NCBI GenBank assembly: GCA_946612055.1
Contig: CAMOEH010000055.1
Location: 1-9,053, forward strand
Source of the DNA: an uncultured Bacillota bacterium
GTDB lineage: Bacteria > Bacillota_I > Bacilli_A > RFN20 > CAG-826
Length of the DNA stretch: 9,053 nucleotides
Reading direction: 5' to 3'
Part shown: piece by piece, positions 1 through 5,907 of the stretch
How positions within the stretch are numbered: the first letter of the stretch is position 1
How the letters are laid out: every line of letters starts with the position of its first letter
Translations under genes and position numbers: made by a program
Notes under the pieces: generated by a model
Databases searched by the model: none
What the model was told of the DNA's origin: nothing
Seen by the model: only the letters and a program-made list of their open reading frames with translations

Positions 1-585
1 ATTCAGATCCCCGATGGAAGCGAGTAAGAAAGGGAGCGCGGACATAATTCCTTGTCCAATGCCTGCAGCTAAATTAACAACGGTGGTTAGCCTAGCTCTT
101 TCTTTTTCATCCGCGGATAAGGCAGGAATCATTGACCAATAAGCGATGTCATTAACCGTGAAAACAAAATCCCAAAGAAAATAGAAAATGCCAAAGCACG
201 CGACGAACCACCAGCCCTGAGGCTTTGCTAGAAACATGATAGGAACGATCGTAGCCGTTCCGATTCCGCCCATAAGAATCCAAGGACGGAATTTGCCGGT
301 TTTAAAGCGGACCCTTTCGATGATAACTCCCATGATTGGGTCATTGAAGCCATCCCAAACCAAGGCTAAAACATATAAGACAATAATGACGGTTAATTGA
401 TGGTTATAAGCTTCACCGATAGCAAGCAGTCCAGAGGTGTTTGCGTAATTCAAGAAGTTGTATCCGACCAAGGCATATAAGGCGTCACGAAAAATACCAG
501 ACCAGCCAAAAATGTGTTTGGTCTTTTTGGGTATTTTGTTTCCTCGATACGTTCCGGCAGTGATGCCGCGATGTTTTTCGGACAT
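1..585 (-). CDS. GPH-family (MelB-like) sugar:cation symporter, N-terminal part
   Basis: This gene encodes the first 195 residues of an integral-membrane secondary transporter; the C-terminal half lies beyond the left edge. The family (glycoside-pentoside-hexuronide:cation symporters, MFS superfamily) imports sugars or glycosides with Na+ or H+. What is seen: hydrophobic helices separated by the family's landmark loops, namely WDGFNDPIMG (residues 77-86), KTGKFRPWILMG (95-106) and NDIAYWSMIPALSADEKER (145-163). The ATG at 585-583 is the only good start in frame. It has no Shine-Dalgarno sequence but sits 6 bases after a TATGAT -10 box, so the mRNA is probably leaderless. It diverges from the EIIC gene at 661. 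The substrate cannot be told from this half, although the GH3 fragment at the other end of the window makes a glycoside plausible. Family call firm, substrate unknown. Confidence 0.85.
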   Translation of the reverse strand, partial: MSEKHRGITAGTYRGNKIPKKTKHIFGWSGIFRDALYALVGYNFLNYANTSGLLAIGEAYNHQLTVIIVLYVLALVWDGFNDPIMGVIIERVRFKTGKFRPWILMGGIGTATIVPIMFLAKPQGWWFVACFGIFYFLWDFVFTVNDIAYWSMIPALSADEKERARLTTVVNLAAGIGQGIMSALPFLLASIGDLN

Positions 586-591
586 GAAAAT

Positions 592-619
592 ATCATACAC
601 GGGCAACGCAAGCACGCAA
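592..619 (-). promoter_or_regulatory. Promoter of the GPH symporter gene, leaderless geometry
   Basis: On the minus strand a TTGCGT -35-like hexamer (619-614) and a TATGAT -10 (597-592) are separated by 16 bases. Transcription would start within a base or two of the ATG at 585, leaving no room for a ribosome binding site. Confidence 0.5.
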
Positions 620-645
620 GTCGCCCTACTCACGCGCGCTATCCG

Positions 646-654
646 TGATATAGT
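646..654 (+). promoter_or_regulatory. Extended -10 promoter of the EIIC gene
   Basis: TGATATAGT fits the extended -10 form (TG, one base, then TATAGT at 649-654). No good -35 is visible at 16-18 bases upstream, which is usual for extended -10 promoters. Only 6 bases separate the box from the ATG at 661, so the transcript would start at or next to the start codon. It lies back to back with the symporter promoter. Confidence 0.5.
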
Positions 655-660
655 TATGCC

Positions 661-1788
661 ATGCAAGAAACAGAAGCAAACACCAAAAACACAAATCGAG
701 CCAAAGCGTTCTTCCAATATTTGAAATCGAACGTCATGGTGACCACCAACGGAATGGCGATTGGCCTTTTTGGGACGCTTATCATCGGCACCATCATCAA
801 TCTTCTAGCGAAAATTCCTAATTTCCAAATCGTTGGAACCTGGGCTACCGCCATCCAAGGATTGATGGGAGCTGGCATCGGACTTGGCGTTGCTTTAGCC
901 AAAAAGAGGACAGGCGTGACCGTAGTTGCGGCGATGGCTGCCGGGTTCTTAGGCAACTACGCTTTCTTATGGATCGAACACGCCAGCATGAGTGGCTCTC
1001 AATTCGGGATCACTTCTTTTCAAGATCCTTTATCTTGCTATATTTCGGTTGTCTTATCTCTGTTAGTTATCAAATATGTGATGCGCAAGAAGACGCCACT
1101 AGATTTGATTCTTGTTCCGCTAGTTGGAATTGCTACCGCGATTATTTATTCCCTACTTTTAGCGGAATGGGTTCATTTCATCACGATTGGAATCGGTTAT
1201 TTGATTAAAATCAGCTTCGACGCCGTTCCTTTGCTGATGTGCATCATCATTTCGACTCTAGTCGGAATGGCTTTGACAGCCCCAATATCCTCGGTTGCCA
1301 TCTGCGTTGCCATCGGAATCGGCAATGTTCCTTTGGCCGCGCTTGCTGCCTTGATTGGCTGCTCGACCCAAATGGTCGGCTTTGCCGTTCATACGGCTCA
1401 TGACAACAAATGGGGATCGGTTTTGGCTGTCTTATTTGGCACATCGATGCTTCAATTCAAAAACATCGTGAAAAAGCCTTTGATTTGGCTTCCGACAATT
1501 ATCGCATCAGCGATATTGGGTCCTTTCGCCATGCTTTTCCCTCTAGATAAATTGGCCGAAGCAGAAACAACGGTAAGGTCTTTATCCGTAGGCGCTGGAA
1601 TGGGAACAAGCGGTCTAGTTGGCCCTCTCAATTTCATGAGCGAATTCAATTACAACTGGATCGTCATCATCGAAATCGTTGTTTTCTGCGTGATTGCCCC
1701 CGCTTTGTTTGTGTTCTTATTTGATTTGCTATTCCGAAAAATCGGCTGGCTTAAAAAAGGCGATTTCTCTCTCCAAAGCGATATTTAA
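661..1788 (+). CDS. PfoR-type PTS EIIC membrane protein (PTS_EIIC_2 family)
   Basis: This is a 375-residue polytopic membrane protein, close to the usual length of the stand-alone PTS_EIIC_2 (PF13303) proteins that include the Clostridium perfringens PfoR regulator. It shows about ten hydrophobic segments and the family's glycine-rich stretch WATAIQGLMGAGIGLGVALA (residues 61-80), followed by AAMAAGFLGNYAF. A basic N-terminal tail of about 24 residues precedes the first helix. No EIIA, EIIB or HPr-binding domain is fused or adjacent, so phosphotransfer would need partners encoded elsewhere; some members may act as regulators or non-PTS transporters. The ATG is 6 bases after an extended -10 box and lacks a Shine-Dalgarno sequence. 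The TAA stop abuts the stop of the convergent thioesterase. Family call good; substrate and true role unknown. Confidence 0.8.
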   Translation: MQETEANTKNTNRAKAFFQYLKSNVMVTTNGMAIGLFGTLIIGTIINLLAKIPNFQIVGTWATAIQGLMGAGIGLGVALAKKRTGVTVVAAMAAGFLGNYAFLWIEHASMSGSQFGITSFQDPLSCYISVVLSLLVIKYVMRKKTPLDLILVPLVGIATAIIYSLLLAEWVHFITIGIGYLIKISFDAVPLLMCIIISTLVGMALTAPISSVAICVAIGIGNVPLAALAALIGCSTQMVGFAVHTAHDNKWGSVLAVLFGTSMLQFKNIVKKPLIWLPTIIASAILGPFAMLFPLDKLAEAETTVRSLSVGAGMGTSGLVGPLNFMSEFNYNWIVIIEIVVFCVIAPALFVFLFDLLFRKIGWLKKGDFSLQSDI

Positions 1789-2490
1789 TTAACGATAAAC
1801 AATTTCAGCTTCAAAACGGGTTTGACCATCGACCACCCCTTTGACATAGGTGCGGTCTTCGTTGGCGTAGAGTTCTACCTCTTCCCCTTCTTTTACTTCT
1901 TTTAAGTAATTGATCAAGAAGGAGGCCAATCTCTTTTCACGATGTTCTTCCGAACTTAGCAAATCAACAATCATCTCAATGTAACGGACGTTATTAAGGT
2001 GGCCATTAAGGTCCACATCGGAATAACGAACGATGCGAGAATAAACAAAAGAGGAGGGACGTTCATTCGTTTTTTCAGGAAGAGGCAACTCGTCTCCTTT
2101 GGTTTGGTCCGCGTCGACATCGATTTCGGGCTTCAAAATGGCTCTTCTTGTTTTCTCATCGATCAAGACCCAAATCGTCGAGCATTTGGCCAAGGGGTTT
2201 CCTTTGGAATCGTGCAATTCCACATAACGAGGGAAGAAGAACATTTTCCTTTTCCCGGGATAAGTCGAGAGCTCGCATTCATCCATATAGGATGGGGTGT
2301 CATAAAACTCGACATAGACACGGGTAAAGACCCATAAAAGGCCTTTATCCATGGTTTTATTTTTTCCTAGCCCTACGTTTTCTGCATCCGCGGTCGCGAT
2401 GTCCTGGATTAAAGAAAAGAAGGCGGGTAACTTAAGATGGCGGGAAGAATCCACCATCGTCGATTCGATTTTGATGTTTTCTTTTTTCAT
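1789..2490 (-). CDS. Acyl-ACP thioesterase (FatA/FatB-like, double hotdog)
   Basis: This 233-residue cytoplasmic enzyme is predicted to hydrolyse acyl-acyl-carrier protein, releasing free fatty acids. Its length suits the bacterial PF01643 family (two hotdog folds in tandem). Hotdog 1 covers roughly residues 5-125, with LLWVFTRVYVEF at 51-62 and FFFPRYVEL at 84-92. Hotdog 2 begins near 146 and carries the catalytic signature SDVDLNGHLNNVRYIEM (157-173), with Asn162 and His164 as the expected active-site residues and the conserved NN at 166-167. No signal peptide or membrane segment is present. The ATG is preceded by a strong promoter whose -10 is only 7 bases away, with no Shine-Dalgarno sequence at normal spacing. 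It is a single-gene unit converging on the EIIC gene. Chain-length preference cannot be read from the sequence. Confidence 0.92.
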   Translation of the reverse strand: MKKENIKIESTMVDSSRHLKLPAFFSLIQDIATADAENVGLGKNKTMDKGLLWVFTRVYVEFYDTPSYMDECELSTYPGKRKMFFFPRYVELHDSKGNPLAKCSTIWVLIDEKTRRAILKPEIDVDADQTKGDELPLPEKTNERPSSFVYSRIVRYSDVDLNGHLNNVRYIEMIVDLLSSEEHREKRLASFLINYLKEVKEGEEVELYANEDRTYVKGVVDGQTRFEAEIVYR

Positions 2491-2497
2491 GTCAATT

Positions 2498-2526
2498 AGA
2501 TTACCTTAAGCCTTAATGAAAACCAA
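2498..2526 (-). promoter_or_regulatory. Promoter of the acyl-ACP thioesterase gene
   Basis: TTGGTT (2526-2521) and TAATCT (2503-2498) are separated by exactly 17 bases on the minus strand. The -10 ends 7 bases before the ATG at 2490, placing the predicted start site at 2491 or 2490, which is a leaderless arrangement. The -35 touches the U-tract of the preceding tRNA-Leu terminator. Confidence 0.65.
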
Positions 2527-2550
2527 ATAAAAACGACCTGCAGGTCGTTT
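2526..2550 (-). terminator. Intrinsic terminator of tRNA-Leu(CAA)
   Basis: A perfect 8-bp stem (AAACGACC at 2543-2550 read on the minus strand, and its partner at 2531-2538) with a TGCA loop ends in TTTTTATTT on the minus strand. It lies 11 bases past the tRNA 3' end and keeps tRNA transcription from entering the thioesterase gene. Confidence 0.85.
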
Positions 2551-2561
2551 CGCTTTTGAAT

Positions 2562-2649
2562 TGGTGGCCCCCGTCGGACTCGAACCGACACATCCTCATC
2601 AGATAATGGATTTTGAGTCCATCGCGTCTACCTATTCCACCAGGGGGCC
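2562..2649 (-). tRNA. tRNA-Leu, anticodon CAA
   Basis: This is an 88-base class II tRNA with a long variable arm. The acceptor strands GGCCCCC and GGGGGCC pair perfectly. The anticodon stem ATGGA/TCCAT encloses loop CTCAAAA, giving anticodon CAA, which reads UUG. The T loop is GGTTCGAGTCC and CCA is encoded at the 3' end (2562-2564). It stands alone between the divergent thioesterase and nuclease genes, with its own terminator. Confidence 0.95.
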
Positions 2650-2677
2650 ATGCATCACCTTAAGAGGTGCGCGAAAC

Positions 2678-2706
2678 ATATTACCACCCAAAGCCAATAT
2701 TTTCAT
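2678..2706 (-). promoter_or_regulatory. Possible promoter of tRNA-Leu(CAA)
   Basis: A TAATAT -10 (2683-2678) is the same hexamer as in the tRNA-Arg promoter. The -35 position 17 bases upstream reads ATGAAA, a poor match. A start near 2671 would give a leader of about 22 bases that opens with a 5-bp hairpin (2656-2669). Assigned mainly on the -10 and the matching leader architecture. Confidence 0.4.
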
Positions 2707-2742
2707 CGTTTATTTTTCTTAACGCCTTTGTTTTATTTCTCT

Positions 2743-2771
2743 TTGATTTTTCTAATGCGCGTGCGTATTAT
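2743..2771 (+). promoter_or_regulatory. Promoter of the nuclease-kinase operon
   Basis: TTGATT (2743-2748), a 17-base spacer and TATTAT (2766-2771) form a good housekeeping promoter. The predicted start near 2778 leaves a leader of only about 4 bases before the ATG at 2782. This decides the start: the upstream in-frame ATGs at 2755 and 2770 fall inside the promoter. Confidence 0.65.
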
Positions 2772-2781
2772 GGAAAATTGT

Positions 2782-5199
2782 ATGAAGAAGCCCGTCATTT
2801 CCCTCATCTTGATTGGATCTTTTGGTGCCATTGCCGCTTTATCGGGTTCTTTGATTCACCATAAAGGAACAGATTCGGTCGAAGCGGCGGATTATTACGC
2901 TTCCATTTCTTTCTCCAAAACCGGGGCGGCTTTGAAGACAGATCTTTTCAATCTAATTAAAAACCCTAGCGTCACCAGCTATAACGGATTGTGGACCGCT
3001 TATCGTTCTACCGATGCCCGTAGCGATGGAAAAGTTTGGGATATGTATTCCAACATCACCAACTACACTTTTGGGACCGACCAAGCCGGCAATTATTCTA
3101 ACGAAGGCGATTGTTATAACCGCGAACATACGATTCCGCAATCTGTTTTCCAAGAAAACTCCCCAATGGTTAGTGATATTCTCCATGTTTATCCAACCGA
3201 CGCCAAAATTAATGGGGTCCGCAGCAACTATCCTCACGGCGATGCTGCCGATGGCTCAGTGACTTCCAAACAAAAATGCTCCGGCTATACCTTGGTCGGC
3301 AATTCGGGAATGAGTGGATATTCAGGCATCGTCTGCGAGCCTGCTGACGAATATAAAGGCGATTTTGCTAGGACCTATTTCTATTTCGTCACCGCTTATC
3401 AAGACAAAATCCCTAACTATAGTTACGATTGCTTCGCTAAAAACACTTATCCTTCTTTGGCAGAGCCTTTCCTTACTACCTTTTTGAGATGGCATGAAAA
3501 CGATCCGGTTTCAACCAAGGAAACCAACCGTAACGAAGCAGCTTATGGTGTCCAAGGTAACCGCAACCCATTTATCGATCACCCAGAAGCAGTAGCAGCC
3601 ATTTGGGGAACTAGCTCGGGAGAAACCCCTTCTTCAAGTTCCTCTTCAAGTAGTTCGTCCTCTTCCTCTTCCTCGTCATCTTCTGAGCCTTCTTCCTCAA
3701 GTGCGCCTTCCTCGTTAACGAGCGCGACCATCGTACCCTCTGATTTCCCAACCAGTTATAGCACCAAAGAAATCGAAACCGCGGATGGTTCTATCAGCCT
3801 TTCTATTGCGAACGTCATGAACAATAATGGCGTAATCCAGACCAAAAAAGGCCAGGCCAACGGGATGTGGAATCTCGAAGCTTTGCCTTCCATCGAATCC
3901 ATTGTAATCAATTACAAAACAAACCCCGGAAACAATAACGTCTATTTTGGCAATAGCGTTTCTCCTTCCACCGCTTCTAATGTTTCCAACTCCGGAAATG
4001 CATACACGTATACTCCAAAAAGCAATGCGACATTCTTCAAAATCGCCAATAATGGAGATGCCTATACTACAGCCGACTCTATCGTAATTACTTTCGCCTC
4101 TGGGAGTTCGTCTTCTTCCTCGTCCTCTAGTTCAAGCAGCGAATCTTCTAGCAGCGAGGACCCAGAAGTTTTAACGCCTGTTTCTCTTTCTGTAACCGGC
4201 AGCCTTCCTGATGCAACCTTTGGACAAACTAATTATCAAACTACCGTCAAAGCAAAAGTTACCTATTCCGATGCATCTACGGCCAACGTGAATGCCTCGT
4301 TAGGAGCCATTGATTTCAAGACTTTAGGAAGCCAAAGCGTAACTGTCAGTTATCGCGAAAACAACGTCACGGTATCAACGAATGCTCAAATCAAAGTGAC
4401 CAATGTCGGATCGAATCAAGGCGATTATAAGGAAACCACAACCACCTACGCCTTCACCGCGACTTCGAGTGCGACTTATACCGCTTCCGTCTCTGGGACA
4501 AGCGTCAGCAATTCTGGTTACAGCACCTATGAAAATAACGCTATTCGTTATGGGTCTGGCAAGCAAACTGGGACAATCACCATCAACCTCGGGTCGAGCA
4601 AAACTCTTAAAGAACTCAAAATAACTGGATATCGATACGGCAGCGACGCTTCTTCTTATCGCATAACGGCTGGATCTTATTCTGGCGACACCACTTGTCC
4701 CACCTCTAATAGCGTGACCACGATTGATCTAGGGGAAGTCTCTTCTTCAACGATTACCATCGCTACCATTGCCAATGGCAAACGCTTCTATGTTTCTTCT
4801 ATTGAAGTCATTACTATCTCCAAAAGCGGAACGCGTTATTTCACCGACGAAGAGCAAGCAAGCGCCTGGTCGACTTATTTCTTAAAGAAAACCCAAGGAG
4901 ATTGCCAAACCGCTTCAATATGGTCTGATGTCCAGACGGAATTTGACGGGATGAGCGATAGCGCTTCTTCTCATCTACTAAGCGAATTCAAAGAAGGCGG
5001 CGCTTATCAAAACGCATATCGCCGTTACATGATTGGCGTAGGGCACGGCAATGTCGATTTCGTCCATGGCTCTTCTTCCGTATTTGCCCCCAACAAGATT
5101 TCTAATATTTCCGCATGGAATGTGGTTACCATTGTTGCAATTGCGGCTGTTGGAGGACTTGCAATCTTCTTAGTCCACCACCACCGCAAAATGTCCTAA
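2782..5199 (+). CDS. Secreted, membrane-anchored endonuclease I family nuclease with beta-domains and Ser-rich linkers
   Basis: This 805-residue modular extracellular nuclease begins with a signal peptide (basic MKK, hydrophobic core, likely cleavage after VEA, residues 33-35). The endonuclease I domain (PF04231, relatives of B. subtilis YurI/Bsn) covers about 40-270: NREHTIPQS (113-121, His116 the likely His-Me-finger base), SDILHVYPTD near 131-140, RSNYPHG (147-153) and GNRNPFIDHPE near 259-269. A Ser-rich linker with 18 consecutive Ser follows (about 284-311). Then come a beta-domain (about 316-440), a second Ser-rich linker, an Ig-like domain (about 464-542), another beta-domain (about 555-680) and a helical region containing GDCQTASIW. 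The protein ends with one transmembrane helix (about 780-798) and a His/Lys/Arg-rich tail, with no LPXTG motif. I chose the ATG at 2782 because the promoter overlaps earlier ATGs. The gene is followed after 20 bases by the kinase gene. It probably degrades environmental DNA or RNA. Confidence 0.9.
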   Translation: MKKPVISLILIGSFGAIAALSGSLIHHKGTDSVEAADYYASISFSKTGAALKTDLFNLIKNPSVTSYNGLWTAYRSTDARSDGKVWDMYSNITNYTFGTDQAGNYSNEGDCYNREHTIPQSVFQENSPMVSDILHVYPTDAKINGVRSNYPHGDAADGSVTSKQKCSGYTLVGNSGMSGYSGIVCEPADEYKGDFARTYFYFVTAYQDKIPNYSYDCFAKNTYPSLAEPFLTTFLRWHENDPVSTKETNRNEAAYGVQGNRNPFIDHPEAVAAIWGTSSGETPSSSSSSSSSSSSSSSSSSEPSSSSAPSSLTSATIVPSDFPTSYSTKEIETADGSISLSIANVMNNNGVIQTKKGQANGMWNLEALPSIESIVINYKTNPGNNNVYFGNSVSPSTASNVSNSGNAYTYTPKSNATFFKIANNGDAYTTADSIVITFASGSSSSSSSSSSSSESSSSEDPEVLTPVSLSVTGSLPDATFGQTNYQTTVKAKVTYSDASTANVNASLGAIDFKTLGSQSVTVSYRENNVTVSTNAQIKVTNVGSNQGDYKETTTTYAFTATSSATYTASVSGTSVSNSGYSTYENNAIRYGSGKQTGTITINLGSSKTLKELKITGYRYGSDASSYRITAGSYSGDTTCPTSNSVTTIDLGEVSSSTITIATIANGKRFYVSSIEVITISKSGTRYFTDEEQASAWSTYFLKKTQGDCQTASIWSDVQTEFDGMSDSASSHLLSEFKEGGAYQNAYRRYMIGVGHGNVDFVHGSSSVFAPNKISNISAWNVVTIVAIAAVGGLAIFLVHHHRKMS

Positions 5200-5219
5200 A
5201 ATGAAACGAAGGTGAATCT

Positions 5220-5831
5220 ATGAGTCTTATCATTACGATCGGTAGAGAATTTGGTTCTGGGGGGCGCGAATTAGGCCGTCGTTTAGCCGACGAACTCGGA
5301 ATTGCTTATTACGATAAGGAAATTATTCGGGAACTCCAAAAGAATACGCCTTACTGCCAATCCTATTTGGAAGAAATATCCGAAGATCGCCCCGCTCCGT
5401 TGCTTCCGATCCATTATGGAAATTCCCTTTTTCCGACGCACGACCCCTCTCTCCAGCAAGCAATGGACGTTTATGCGGCTCAATCGAAGATCCTTCATGA
5501 ATTAGCAGAGAAAAGCTCTTGCGTCATCATTGGAAGAGCCGCGGATTATATTCTTCGAGATCTCAAACCCTTCCGCATCTTTGTTTACGCGAATATGGAA
5601 ACGAAGATGGCTCGTTGCCGGGAAAAGGGCGAAGACGCCAATCTTCCTGACCGCAAATTGGCAAAATTAATCAATCGGGTCAACAATAAACGCAAGCACT
5701 TCTACAACTATTACAGCGATCTCAAATTCGGCGAAAAAGAAAATTACGATTTGATGATCAATTCGACTGGAGTCGACATCAAAAAGCTAGCCAAGGATTT
5801 GGCCAAATATTTCAAAGATCTCTCTCGATAA
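5220..5831 (+). CDS. Cytidylate kinase-like family protein (Cytidylate_kin2)
   Basis: This 203-residue cytoplasmic P-loop protein belongs to PF13189, relatives of CMP kinase whose substrates are mostly unproven. It has the modified P-loop GREFGSGGRELG (residues 8-19), the family motif YYDKEII (30-36), GRAADYIL (105-112) and a basic lid-like segment RVNNKRKHFYNYY (153-165). The ATG has a proper Shine-Dalgarno AAGGTG (5209-5214) with 5-base spacing, unlike the operon-leading genes. It lies 20 bases after the nuclease stop and is very likely cotranscribed, so a nucleotide-salvage role downstream of extracellular nucleic-acid digestion is possible, though that is inference. It is not the canonical Cmk, which is usually about 220 residues and near rpsA or der. 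No strong terminator follows. Confidence 0.85.
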   Translation: MSLIITIGREFGSGGRELGRRLADELGIAYYDKEIIRELQKNTPYCQSYLEEISEDRPAPLLPIHYGNSLFPTHDPSLQQAMDVYAAQSKILHELAEKSSCVIIGRAADYILRDLKPFRIFVYANMETKMARCREKGEDANLPDRKLAKLINRVNNKRKHFYNYYSDLKFGEKENYDLMINSTGVDIKKLAKDLAKYFKDLSR

Positions 5832-5907
5832 GAATTTGCCCGTTTAGGCGGTGCGTGAATAAGCCATTCTGCTCCTCACGGTTTTAGTGTTGACCTTTCT
5901 TTGCCTA
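5832..5907. other. Short convergent intergenic region with a weak hairpin
   Basis: These 76 bases separate the kinase stop from the nuclease (YhcG) stop. On the plus strand CGTGA and TCACG (around 5852-5880) can form a 5-bp stem with a 17-base loop followed by GTTTT, a poor intrinsic terminator at best. I see no gene here. Confidence 0.35.

Noticed and set aside
654..956. Open frames antisense to the EIIC, thioesterase, nuclease, kinase and hydrolase genes
   Set aside because: All overlap well-recognised genes, lack ribosome binding sites and encode low-complexity or atypical sequence, so they are shadows of the real reading frames.
2650..2781. N-terminal extension of the nuclease from the ATG at 2650, 2755 or 2770
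   Set aside because: It would put the tRNA-Leu leader and the TTGATT-17-TATTAT promoter inside the coding region and add a second hydrophobic segment before a complete signal peptide beginning at 2782.
3628..4160. Ser-codon runs as a phase-variable DNA repeat or CRISPR-like array
   Set aside because: The Ser codons are mixed TCN and AGY with no regular DNA unit, so slippage is unlikely. There are no repeat-spacer units anywhere in the window.
5832..5907. Attachment site or element boundary beside the YhcG gene
   Set aside because: I found no matching direct or inverted repeat on the other side of the gene or in the tRNA 3' ends.
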